Below, piece after piece: positions 7,666 through 14,773 of a stretch of 29,706 nucleotides of DNA. The DNA is from JBLIKP01 sp047635375 (GTDB lineage: Bacteria; Bacteroidota; Bacteroidia; Sphingobacteriales; Sphingobacteriaceae). The stretch is taken from contig JBLIKP010000021.1 of the NCBI GenBank assembly GCA_047635375.1, positions 1 to 29,706 on the forward strand, in the 5' to 3' direction. Within the stretch, counting starts at the first letter, position 1. The number at the start of each line of letters is the position of its first letter. The position numbers were made by a program, and so were the translations under genes. The notes beneath the pieces were generated by a model. It ran no database searches, had not been told where the DNA came from, and worked only from the letters and a program-made list of their open reading frames with translations.

Positions 7666-7723
7666 AAATTTGCATGATGTTATTTAATTATCTGATTGTC
7701 AGTGATTAAAATCATGCAAATTT
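7666..7723. repeat. 58-nt nested inverted repeat
   Basis: The outer arms AAATTTGCATGAT (7666-7678) and ATCATGCAAATTT (7711-7723) are perfect 13-bp complements. Inside them TTTAAT (7683-7688) pairs with ATTAAA (7705-7710), and CTGA (7692-7695) with TCAG (7699-7702), with a GTTA bulge on the left arm. It could form a long RNA hairpin or a cruciform. The TAAATTTG octamer overlaps the left arm. Confidence 0.6.
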
Positions 7724-7863
7724 TTCACAAAGGGCCGTTATTTTTCTGGAATAGTAAATTAAAGCTTCTCTAAGCCTGAGCCGTTTTTAAGTTTAGGTAA
7801 TTTAGTAAGTTAGTAGATTGGTGAAAATGAAAAATTAATTCCTCCGACCAATAAAAACGCAAC

Positions 7864-7966
7864 ATTTATCAATCTCGAAAGCTCATAACCCTCTTATTTT
7901 CAGAAAATTAGTAAAAAAATAGTTTGTCATATATTTGGATATGTTATGTAAGTTCAATTGATAAAT
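7864..7966. repeat. Widely spaced 10-bp inverted repeat around a -7-like octamer
   Basis: ATTTATCAAT (7864-7873) and ATTGATAAAT (7957-7966) are perfect complements. TATATTTG (7930-7937) lies between them. The pair may be operator half-sites or coincidence in AT-rich DNA. Confidence 0.3.
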
Positions 7967-8006
7967 GCAACACGAGTTTAGACACCTTTGAAGGAGCCCC
8001 AATCAA

Positions 8007-8051
8007 ACTCTGCCAAAACATCATTCCATCATTGGCATAAGTGAAGAAAAA
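8007..8051. repeat. 45-bp direct repeat, copy 1 (duplicated 3' end of the UbiA-like gene)
   Basis: This matches 10372-10416 at 44 of 45 positions in the same orientation; the difference is G against A in the middle. Read on the minus strand it would encode FFFTYANDGMMFWQS, part of the C-terminus of the UbiA-like protein at 10348-11202. Here it is isolated from any gene, so it is a duplicated fragment. The two copies bracket the T9SS cargo gene. Confidence 0.85.
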
Positions 8052-8054
8052 TAG

Positions 8055-8072
8055 TCCGGAAAAAACCGGCTA
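8055..8072. other. Short CCGG hairpin beside repeat copy 1
   Basis: CCGG and CCGG flank an A6 loop, with an additional AG/CT pairing allowing a one-base bulge. On the minus strand it is followed by a T-rich run, on the plus strand by an AT-rich tract. It could be a weak terminator in either direction. Confidence 0.3.
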
Positions 8073-8073
8073 A

Positions 8074-8121
8074 GTATATTTTTATTTAGCGTATATTTTT
8101 ATTTAGCGTATATTTTTATTT
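8074..8121. repeat. 17-nt tandem repeat, almost three copies
   Basis: The unit GTATATTTTTATTTAGC occurs at 8074-8090 and 8091-8107, and again with the last bases diverged from 8108. It lies 34 nt upstream of the T9SS cargo start codon, in the promoter position for that gene, so copy number might affect expression. Confidence 0.8.
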
Positions 8122-8154
8122 TCTTGCACTATATACCTAAAATTCCTTTATCCT

Positions 8155-10356
8155 ATGTTTATCAGAATCACTTTAATTTTCCTTATCTCTTTATTTTTTA
8201 CCAGCTCTGGTAAAGCTCAGTGGCTCCCTGAATTGAGAAATGACCTTAATGCTACCACTATTTCTGAAATGTTGCCTTTTAAAGACGGTGTCCTGCTTAT
8301 TACACATGAGCAGGTAATTTATTACGATTTGATTTCAAGAGAGGGAGAAAATATTTTTGCTTTTCCTAGAAGTTGGGAAGACAAAGAAGTCCAAATTTTA
8401 CCGTATCAAAATGACGTCTATTTTTTGGTGGAAGACCTAGGATTCTTTTTCGTGAATAGTGAAGTGGGAAAATTAAAGGTGGTAAATGAATCTACCACTG
8501 GCTTAGAAAACGAAGTTAGATCCATGACCGTGTTTAAAAACCAATTGCTGGTACAGGTTAATTCTGGGCAAAGGGAAATTTTAAAACTAAATTCTGGCAA
8601 TAATAAATGGGAATTCTTTGTTGAACCTCCTGTGTTTTCAACTTTGCTGCAATTAGGAGTGTTGGATTATTTAATTCTGAAAGGCGATGAAGTTCATTTT
8701 TCTAGTAACGGGATAGATTTTACCACGATAAATTATGATTCAATATTTTCTTTAACGGAAGTCGAATCCGTTAGACATTCCAATGATTACTTGTTGATAG
8801 AACTTGATAGATTTGACAAATTATTGTTTCATATTCCTTCAAATACTTTATCACGGCTTCGAGGTTATTTCTTCGAAACATTTTTAGGGGAGAACTTTGT
8901 GGTAGGGACCGCATTGATTGCGACGTCGGGGAATCTTAGTGCATTGGGTTATTCCGATAATTTTGTAGATTCAATACAACGATTCAGCCCTCCCAATTTA
9001 ATGGGGAATTATTGTTTTTCATTTTTTCAAGTTTCTGATTCGGAGTATTTAATTGGGGGACGTGGTGGAGTTTTCCAATCACTGGATACTTTTAAAACAG
9101 TAAATAAATTAAATTTAAAAGTAGGTTATGGTCCTATTTCAAAGCAATTTAACATTGACCATTCCCTTTATTCGATAAACTCGAATGGCCTTTTTCTAAA
9201 AAACGATACCGCAGATTGGGACAAGATTGCTTTACCAAGAGACACTCCTGGCATTTCTGGTTTAAATACGGTCGCTGGATTAAAAAACATTCTGATTTTT
9301 GGGGGTTTTGAACAATCTGTTGTCTTTCCTTCAACATACGAACGTTTCCAAGCGTATAATTATGACCTTGAATTAGACTCGTTTATAATAGGTGAAAACA
9401 TTCCTGAAGAGGGAAGTTTTAAACCTATCGCCTGTGAGAAAAATTTAATGCTTGCCGCATTTTTTCCATCATCAGGTACTCGAGAATATATTTATAAGTC
9501 TAATGACAATGGGAGAACGTGGAACCAAGCGAGTGGTCAATATCCAAGTCTTAATGGATATCGAGGAGCACTGTATGACACCATAAATCAGCAGTATTAT
9601 TTATTTGGTTTTAACTCTGCTAAAAAGAATATCTGGCAGTCTTCAGATACTTCCAAAAGCCCGGTATGGTCGCCAATTGTGGAGGGAATAGAAGAAAGCC
9701 TTTATTTTGTGGAGCAAATGGCAATGAGCAAGGGTAATATTCTTTCTTATGTTGAAGCCTACAAAAGCGATCCTAATTCAAATTATTCAATTTACGATTA
9801 CGGCAGGGCATATAGCCTAAACGCAACAAATAAAACTTGGGAGCCAATTGATTTGGGTTCTCGTTCATTAGAAGTTAGTGGCGTTTCTTGCACTGAGACC
9901 GCGTGCTACGTTTTTGCAGGTGAGCATATTTATCAGAAATATCATAATCAAAATTCATACACAAAAATTGCACAAGCTTTACCTTTTGGAGCAAATGCCA
10001 ATTCTTTAGTCCAATTTAAGGACGACCTTTATGTGGGAACAACAAACCTTGGGATGTATAGAAAGGACATATTCTCAGGAATTAACTTTGAGGCAAATAA
10101 GCCAGAGCGTGTACTTGAGATTTATCCTAATCCAAATACTGGTTATTTCAAAGTTGCAAAACCAATGGATGTTTCCGTTGGAATAGTTCGATTAATTGAT
10201 TTATCAGGAAGGGTGATTTTCGAAAAGGAATTTACTTCAAGTGCTAGTGAGATTGATGTGAATCTAAACCATTTACATTTAGCAGGAATTTACTTGATTC
10301 AAGTTGAAGGTCAAAACGGTGTTCAATACCAATCAAAAGTAAGTTTGTTAAAGTAG
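8155..10356 (+). CDS. Secreted T9SS cargo protein with propeller-like repeats and a type A sorting domain
   Basis: This 733-residue protein starts with a Sec signal peptide (1-22, ending GKAQ). The body (about 25-640) is beta-rich with an Asp-box (YKSNDNGRTWNQ), characteristic of BNR/sortilin-like propellers, and similar motifs such as WQSSDTSKSPVWSP. The last 80 residues form a T9SS type A sorting domain: IYPNPNTGYFKV, a central strand LIDLSGRVIFEKEF, then LAGIYLIQVEG and a C-terminal Lys. It should be exported, passed through the type IX system and attached or released at the surface; the ligand is unknown. The gene overlaps the 3' end of the convergent UbiA-like gene by 9 bp and is flanked by the 45-bp direct repeats, suggesting that it was inserted here. 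By eye it is more AT-rich than its neighbours (not counted). Confidence 0.88.
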   Translation: MFIRITLIFLISLFFTSSGKAQWLPELRNDLNATTISEMLPFKDGVLLITHEQVIYYDLISREGENIFAFPRSWEDKEVQILPYQNDVYFLVEDLGFFFVNSEVGKLKVVNESTTGLENEVRSMTVFKNQLLVQVNSGQREILKLNSGNNKWEFFVEPPVFSTLLQLGVLDYLILKGDEVHFSSNGIDFTTINYDSIFSLTEVESVRHSNDYLLIELDRFDKLLFHIPSNTLSRLRGYFFETFLGENFVVGTALIATSGNLSALGYSDNFVDSIQRFSPPNLMGNYCFSFFQVSDSEYLIGGRGGVFQSLDTFKTVNKLNLKVGYGPISKQFNIDHSLYSINSNGLFLKNDTADWDKIALPRDTPGISGLNTVAGLKNILIFGGFEQSVVFPSTYERFQAYNYDLELDSFIIGENIPEEGSFKPIACEKNLMLAAFFPSSGTREYIYKSNDNGRTWNQASGQYPSLNGYRGALYDTINQQYYLFGFNSAKKNIWQSSDTSKSPVWSPIVEGIEESLYFVEQMAMSKGNILSYVEAYKSDPNSNYSIYDYGRAYSLNATNKTWEPIDLGSRSLEVSGVSCTETACYVFAGEHIYQKYHNQNSYTKIAQALPFGANANSLVQFKDDLYVGTTNLGMYRKDIFSGINFEANKPERVLEIYPNPNTGYFKVAKPMDVSVGIVRLIDLSGRVIFEKEFTSSASEIDVNLNHLHLAGIYLIQVEGQNGVQYQSKVSLLK

Positions 10357-11202
10357 AATAAACACCAAAACACTCTGCCAAAACATCATTCCATCATTAG
10401 CATAAGTGAAGAAAAACAAGCTTCGCTGCGGGGAGGCTTGTTCTATTACCGTGATGGAAGCCAATCCAATAATAATAAACCCAAAGATTAGTTGAGGCGA
10501 ATAGGCAAAGGGTGAAATCATTATGGTTAACAAATGCAGTGACATAATAATTACTGCAATCCGCTTGGTTTTCTCTACGCCAAAAACCACGGGGTAAGTC
10601 CGCACATCCCAGGTGGTGTCGTTTTGCATGTCGCGAATGTCAAAGGGCATTGCTAGGGCGAATATGAAAAGCAGCCGCTCCATAAATAACCAGCCGACTT
10701 GTGCGTTTAAGGGTTCGGTGGAGAATTCGATATGCGGAATGATAACCGTGGCTGCCGCCCAAACAAAGGCAATTAAAAACACCTTTAATCCTACCAATTG
10801 CTTCAGCGATTTTTTGATGTTTTTCTTCTTCAAAAGAGGAACATAATACGCCAAGGAAAGTATTCCCAAGGGAACCATCAGCAAAAGCGTTTTTAAGCTC
10901 AGGTAAAAGGCAGAAATCGTTCCTCCCACAATACAACCCACCAACAAAACGCCCAATAACACCCTTCCAAATTTCCCGCGGATTTTACTCGGAATGTTTT
11001 CCTTGAAAAGGTAAGCACCGTTGTAATTGTACACCAAAAGTGTGGCGCAGAATAAGGTGACCCAATAAGGGTGAAAGCTGATTTGAATTCCACTCAAGAT
11101 GAGAGTCTGCCCCGACAAAGCCAATGCGCAAAGGGCAATGAAAATATTGCTGTTCGCTAAGAACGCCAATAGGTAGGAAGATTGCTTAGCGATAAAATTC
11201 AA
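10348..11202 (-). CDS. UbiA-like polytopic membrane protein (prenyltransferase superfamily)
   Basis: The 284-residue protein is almost entirely hydrophobic with about eight to nine membrane helices. The second Asp-rich motif of the UbiA superfamily is present (FDIRDMQNDTTWDVRTYPVVFG, around residue 190). In the first motif region, which normally reads NxxxDxxxD, this protein has YNYNGAYLF (about residue 58) without the aspartates. Prenyl transfer is therefore uncertain, and a related role in lipid or quinone metabolism can only be guessed. The start is 6 nt downstream of the metallophosphoesterase stop, so they are probably cotranscribed. The C-terminal codons (10372-10416) are duplicated at 8007-8051, and the stop lies inside the end of the convergent T9SS gene. 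Confidence 0.7.
   Translation of the reverse strand: MNFIAKQSSYLLAFLANSNIFIALCALALSGQTLILSGIQISFHPYWVTLFCATLLVYNYNGAYLFKENIPSKIRGKFGRVLLGVLLVGCIVGGTISAFYLSLKTLLLMVPLGILSLAYYVPLLKKKNIKKSLKQLVGLKVFLIAFVWAAATVIIPHIEFSTEPLNAQVGWLFMERLLFIFALAMPFDIRDMQNDTTWDVRTYPVVFGVEKTKRIAVIIMSLHLLTIMISPFAYSPQLIFGFIIIGLASITVIEQASPQRSLFFFTYANDGMMFWQSVLVFILL
10372..10416. repeat. 45-bp direct repeat, copy 2 (inside the UbiA-like gene)
   Basis: This is the partner of 8007-8051. It lies in frame within the C-terminal coding part of the UbiA-like gene and fits the hydrophobic, D-G containing tail of that family, so it is taken as the original copy. A 7-bp stem AACAAGC/GCTTGTT lies immediately beyond its right-hand edge. 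Confidence 0.85.
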
Positions 11203-11208
11203 GGGTTA

Positions 11209-12444
11209 TTAAGATTGTTGTAATTCAAATATGGTAATTTCAGGGGGCATTCCAATACGTCCGGGGAAACCTAAAAATCCGTAACCACGGTTCACATACA
11301 AGTGCTGGTTATTTTGGGAGTATAACCCCGCCCATTGCTTGTACAAGTATTGCACGGGGCTCCATTGGAATCCGCCTATTTCAATCCCAAACTGCATTCC
11401 GTGTGTGTGGCCTGCGAACATAACATCAATGTCGTTGTATTTTGGAAGGATTTCCCCTTCCCAGTGGCTTGGGTCGTGGCTTAGCAGAAGTTTAACTGCG
11501 GCATCTTCGGTGTTTTGGCGGGCGATTTCCATGTCGCCGTATTTTGGGAAACGACCTTTGTTGCTCCAGTTTTCTACGCCAATAATGGCTATTTTATCTC
11601 CACTTTGCTCTAAAATTCGGTTTTCATTGTTCAAAAGGTCCCAGCCAAGCGCAGCGTGCACTTCTTTTAAATGCACCATATTAGCCGCTTTAAGCTCAGG
11701 AGTCGCCCATTGCACATAATCACCGTAATCGTGGTTTCCTAGGGTCGAATACACCCCGAGAGGTGCTTTTATCCTTTTGAAGATGTCGACATACTCCTGC
11801 ATCTCAAGGGCGCGGTTGTTTACCAGGTCACCAGTGAAGAAAACCACATCGGGTTTTTCGGCGAGAAGCATATCTACCCCACCCGAAACGGCAGTTTTAT
11901 TGAAAAAACTCCCCGAGTGGATATCAGAAATTTGTGCAATTTTTAATCCGTGGAAGCTCTTTGGTAAATGCGGAATTATCACCTTCTCTCGCCTTACTCT
12001 ATAATCATAAGCCCCCGAGGAAATTCCAAAAGCCATTACGGCAAGGGGAGCCGTGGCTAATACTGTTCCGGTAGTGGTTAGGAATTCTGACCGTGAAATG
12101 GGCCTGCCTGTTGGTTTACCCTGAATTTTTTCTGGTGCAATCTTTCTGAAAATCCACACAAAAAATCGACGAATATCATCCACAAAAAGGAAGATGAAAA
12201 GTATTAGCTTGGAGATCACTCCCGCTAAAACTATCGAAGATAGAAAATTCCTATACACCGGTTCATCCCTGTAGATGTAGGTCAGAATCAACGACACCAA
12301 ACTTATCACCGAGAGTGAAAAGTAGATGCGTTTATAAATCTTCCGCGAAAGCGCTGCCCGCGTTTGAAAAGTTGTTTTTATCGCCTTGTAACCATAGAAT
12401 TCTAAAAATGCGAGAATGATTAGAAAGATGATGAGAATGGTCAT
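11209..12444 (-). CDS. Membrane-anchored metallophosphoesterase (calcineurin-like)
   Basis: The 411-residue protein has three N-terminal hydrophobic helices (about 1-17, 43-58, 70-88) and a fourth at about 122-143. The fourth is preceded by ISRSEFL, which resembles a degenerate twin-arginine motif. The catalytic domain (about 165-411) shows the dimetal motifs in order: SDIHSG (Asp174, His176), TGDLVNN (Asp206), LGNHDYGD, LLSHDPSHW and AGHTHGMQFG. All metal ligands are present, so hydrolytic activity is likely. Relatives act on phosphodiester or pyrophosphate bonds, including lipid A precursors, but substrate is not predictable. It is the first gene of a probable pair with the UbiA-like gene; the OmpA-type gene ends 52 nt upstream. 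Confidence 0.88.
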   Translation of the reverse strand: MTILIIFLIILAFLEFYGYKAIKTTFQTRAALSRKIYKRIYFSLSVISLVSLILTYIYRDEPVYRNFLSSIVLAGVISKLILFIFLFVDDIRRFFVWIFRKIAPEKIQGKPTGRPISRSEFLTTTGTVLATAPLAVMAFGISSGAYDYRVRREKVIIPHLPKSFHGLKIAQISDIHSGSFFNKTAVSGGVDMLLAEKPDVVFFTGDLVNNRALEMQEYVDIFKRIKAPLGVYSTLGNHDYGDYVQWATPELKAANMVHLKEVHAALGWDLLNNENRILEQSGDKIAIIGVENWSNKGRFPKYGDMEIARQNTEDAAVKLLLSHDPSHWEGEILPKYNDIDVMFAGHTHGMQFGIEIGGFQWSPVQYLYKQWAGLYSQNNQHLYVNRGYGFLGFPGRIGMPPEITIFELQQS

Positions 12445-12496
12445 GGCGAATTTTAATTATTTACAACGTGGGTTAAAAATTTATGTTCCTATGAAT

Positions 12497-13393
12497 TTAA
12501 TCGTTTCCTAAAAGTTGGTAGATTTTGTCAAGGTTTGGCGTAAGCACCACTTCGATTCTACGGTTTTTGCTTCTTCCTTCAGGTGTAGTATTTGTGGCGA
12601 CAGGATTTGTGTCGGAACGGCCAGCGGCGATAATGATTGAAGGGTTTAGACCTTGCTCAATAGTTAAGAAACGCACTACAGATGTTGCTCTAAGCACACT
12701 TAAATCCCAGTTGTCTTTCATGGCGCCTAAGTTTGTAACTGGAATACTATCAGTATGGCCTTCAACCATAATGGAAACGTCTTCAACCGTTTGTAATACT
12801 TTAGCAACTTCTTTTAAAGCGTCTTTTCCTTTGTTGTCCATTACAATACTTCCCGTTCCGAAAAGTAATTTGTCGGTTAATGATACGTATACTTTCCCGT
12901 CACGCTGCTCAAGACTCAAGCCACTTTGTTTAAAGCCGAAAAGCGCATTTTCTAGCTTGTCTTTTAGTCCGCTTAGGTTTTCGTCGCGCTTGCTAAGCAA
13001 GTCTTCTAACTCGTTTAAACGTTTTTCCCGCACAGATAAATCTACCTGTGCATTGGTCAAATCTTTTCGCGTCCCTTCCAATTGATCAAGCAATTTTTTC
13101 ATTTGCTCAGAGCTATTGGCACGTAACTGAGTGTAGTTTTTTGTGATAGTTTCCAATTGAGTTAAGGCCTGTCTTAAACGCTCCCCCATTGCAGTGGTGT
13201 CGCTTTCTAAGTCAGAAACTTGATCTTGCGTTCCAGTTAGTGCGCCATCTAAACTGTCTATTCTACCGTTGGCAAGTCTAAGCTGCTTTTCTGCGGCGTA
13301 TTTCTCGGCGGTTAACGCGTCGAATTTTTTCTTTGGAACCAAGCAACCTGCTGTGGTTATAGCGATTAAGGAAATAAGGACTAAATTTCTCAT
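12497..13393 (-). CDS. OmpA-family peptidoglycan-associated lipoprotein with coiled coil
   Basis: This 298-residue protein has a lipoprotein signal ending TTAGC (Cys17), a long coiled-coil segment (about 25-150, repeated Leu/Glu/Lys heptads such as EKRLNELEDLLSKRDENLSG) and a C-terminal OmpA/MotB domain (about 165-298). The domain carries the peptidoglycan-binding signature VEGHTDSIPVT, NWDLSVLRATSVVRFL and GRSDTNPVA ... RSKNRRIEVVL. It probably ties the outer membrane to the cell wall. A promoter-like sequence lies immediately upstream, separating it from the recO group. The next gene on the strand begins 52 nt after its stop, so readthrough is possible. Confidence 0.92.
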   Translation of the reverse strand: MRNLVLISLIAITTAGCLVPKKKFDALTAEKYAAEKQLRLANGRIDSLDGALTGTQDQVSDLESDTTAMGERLRQALTQLETITKNYTQLRANSSEQMKKLLDQLEGTRKDLTNAQVDLSVREKRLNELEDLLSKRDENLSGLKDKLENALFGFKQSGLSLEQRDGKVYVSLTDKLLFGTGSIVMDNKGKDALKEVAKVLQTVEDVSIMVEGHTDSIPVTNLGAMKDNWDLSVLRATSVVRFLTIEQGLNPSIIIAAGRSDTNPVATNTTPEGRSKNRRIEVVLTPNLDKIYQLLGND

Positions 13394-13412
13394 GTGTGTT
13401 AAATTTTCAGAA

Positions 13413-13445
13413 CAAACTTAAGGGTAATTGGCTATAATTTACAAA
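13413..13445 (-). promoter_or_regulatory. Promoter of the OmpA-family lipoprotein
   Basis: On the minus strand TTTG (13445-13442) and TAAGTTTG (13420-13413) are separated by 21 nt, fitting the -33/-7 pattern. The start codon is 20 nt beyond. The promoter overlaps the last codons of the upstream deacetylase gene. Confidence 0.6.
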
Positions 13446-14043
13446 AGCTAAACCCTTTTTCGGAAAAATGTTTTAGTGTGGCTGGAAGCGCCAACTTCAG
13501 GTTGTTTGTGGCTTTAATATTGTCGTGAAAAACAATTATCGATCCATTGGTGGCATTGTCAATTACGTTTTTGGCGCATTGTTGCGGACTAACCGTCTGG
13601 TCGAAGTCGCCGCTAAGGATATCCCACATCACAATGTCGTGGGTTTTTATTATTTCTTTCCGTTGTGAAGATTTTATTTTTCCGTGGGGCGGACGAAAAA
13701 GATTGGTGTGAAGGGCTTCGGTTTCAAATTTTTGGAAATTTTCAATATAGCTTGTCGCTGAAGTTTTCCATCCCTTTAAATGATTGTAAGTATGATTCCC
13801 TATGCTATGGCCTTCAAGAATTATGCGCTTGGTGATTTCGGGATGGTTTTTAAAGTTTTCGCCTACGCTGAAAAACGTGGCTTTTGCGTCATATTCTTTG
13901 AGTTGATCTAAAACCCACGGGGTGAGTTCGGGGATTGGACCGTCGTCAAAAGTGAGGAAAATCTCCTTTGCTTTGCGATCCATATGCCAGCAAATTTCTG
14001 GCATAAACTTCATTAATATTTTGGGGGTTTTTACAAAATACAT
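13432..14043 (-). CDS. Polysaccharide deacetylase (NodB domain)
   Basis: The protein has 203 residues, essentially one carbohydrate esterase family 4 domain without signal peptide. The motifs are TFDDGP (Asp33 catalytic base, Asp34 metal ligand), GHSIGNHTYNH (metal ligands His84 and His88), FRPPHGK, a WDILSGDFD strand and IIVFHDN with the catalytic His. The active site is complete, so metal-dependent removal of acetyl groups from an N-acetylated sugar, possibly a cell-wall or surface polysaccharide, is expected. The predicted cytoplasmic location, if the start is right, is unusual for cell-wall deacetylases; the N-terminal MYFVKTPKILMKFMPEICW may associate with membrane. Its start is 1 nt after the recO stop, so the genes are translationally close. 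Confidence 0.92.
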   Translation of the reverse strand: MYFVKTPKILMKFMPEICWHMDRKAKEIFLTFDDGPIPELTPWVLDQLKEYDAKATFFSVGENFKNHPEITKRIILEGHSIGNHTYNHLKGWKTSATSYIENFQKFETEALHTNLFRPPHGKIKSSQRKEIIKTHDIVMWDILSGDFDQTVSPQQCAKNVIDNATNGSIIVFHDNIKATNNLKLALPATLKHFSEKGFSFCKL

Positions 14044-14044
14044 C

Positions 14045-14770
14045 TTATTCCAAAACTTCTTTTAATACGGCTAGGGTTTTTAGTTGTCCAAAACCTTCAA
14101 GCTGAAGGTCGTAAAAGTTTGCCAAATTTTCAGCCAAATTGCGCCTTTCTTGTCTGGTTAGGTCGTGGGCTTCCTTTTTTTCTGATTGGTGGATAAATTT
14201 CACCAAGGTTTGGGTATGGTCCCGTCCCAAATGCATGGGGTGTAAAGGTTTTTTGGAAACGAACTCAGCGTCCTTAAGGTCGAACCAGAAATCCCCACCT
14301 GCCGGCACTTTGTTTGGATAAAAGCCTAGAATCTTCGTAAGCTTTAACATAAACTCAAGGTGGAAATGCGGGTCTGTCTTTTCTGTCAAGTCCAAAATTT
14401 GAGCTGAATTTATTGCGAAATCATAAAGGTAATGGTCGGGTTCGTGGATGTTACGAAGACTTTTATAAAGCACCTCATTTACAAAAAAGGCTAAGGTGCT
14501 TTTGGAAATGTCAAACGGGATCCCTTGGTAAGGAATGTGATTTTTTATTTCTTTTATCCGCCACAAGCTCGCTCCTTCTTTCATGTAGGCAACGATTTTC
14601 ACAAGGTTGAAAATCTGCACAATCCCCCCTTTGGTTCTCCCTTTTTTGCCGTGTACGCCACCAATTATAAATCCCTGCATCCCGCGTTCACGAGTAAACA
14701 CATGGAGCACGAGGCTGTTTTCGGCATATTTTGTGGTTTTTAGAATTATTCCCTCAAGGGTGAGTAGCAT
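14045..14770 (-). CDS. recO: DNA repair protein RecO
   Basis: This 241-residue protein matches RecO in length and layout. The N-terminal OB fold begins MLLTLEGIILKTTKYAENSLVLHVFTRERG (here split: TEGIILKT-type start, then YAENSLVLHVFT and GMQGFIIGGVHGKKGR), and the helical domain follows (LAFFVNEVLYKSL, HLEFMLKLTKILGFYPN). RecO loads RecA onto SSB-coated DNA together with RecR. The zinc-binding cysteines found in some RecO proteins are absent. It sits 3 nt after the porZ stop and 1 nt before the deacetylase start, so the three are probably one transcript. RecO next to a PorZ-like gene is an arrangement I recall from other Bacteroidota. Confidence 0.93.
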   Translation of the reverse strand: MLLTLEGIILKTTKYAENSLVLHVFTRERGMQGFIIGGVHGKKGRTKGGIVQIFNLVKIVAYMKEGASLWRIKEIKNHIPYQGIPFDISKSTLAFFVNEVLYKSLRNIHEPDHYLYDFAINSAQILDLTEKTDPHFHLEFMLKLTKILGFYPNKVPAGGDFWFDLKDAEFVSKKPLHPMHLGRDHTQTLVKFIHQSEKKEAHDLTRQERRNLAENLANFYDLQLEGFGQLKTLAVLKEVLE

Positions 14771-14773
14771 ATT

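Larger units (their letters stand above)
7577..8154. other. Gene-free stretch with palindromes and inverted repeats
   Basis: No credible coding region is visible in these 578 nt on either strand (the longest in-frame starts give around ten residues). The stretch holds a 12-bp palindrome with a related upstream site, a 58-nt nested inverted repeat, a wider 10-bp inverted repeat, two isolated TAnnTTTG octamers (7665-7672 and 7930-7937) and a duplicated fragment of the UbiA-like gene. A short CCGG hairpin and three copies of a 17-nt tandem repeat complete it. These items are listed separately. A small RNA is possible but not demonstrated. Confidence 0.6.

Noticed and set aside
7674..7710. Tiny leader peptide starting at ATGATG
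   Set aside because: Only about eleven codons inside the inverted repeat, with no ribosome binding site and no downstream gene close enough to control.
8074..8121. CRISPR array
   Set aside because: The 17-nt units are directly adjacent with no spacers and no cas genes are nearby.
8007..10416. Composite transposon or IS element
   Set aside because: No transposase, and the repeats are direct and derive from a host gene end rather than being inverted termini.
11339..11719. A 126-residue open frame antisense to the metallophosphoesterase
   Set aside because: It shadows catalytic-domain codons of a clear gene and has no recognisable features.
12525..13085. A 186-residue open frame antisense to the OmpA-family gene
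   Set aside because: It is the complement of a well-supported coding region, Ser/Leu-rich, with no domain or signal of its own.
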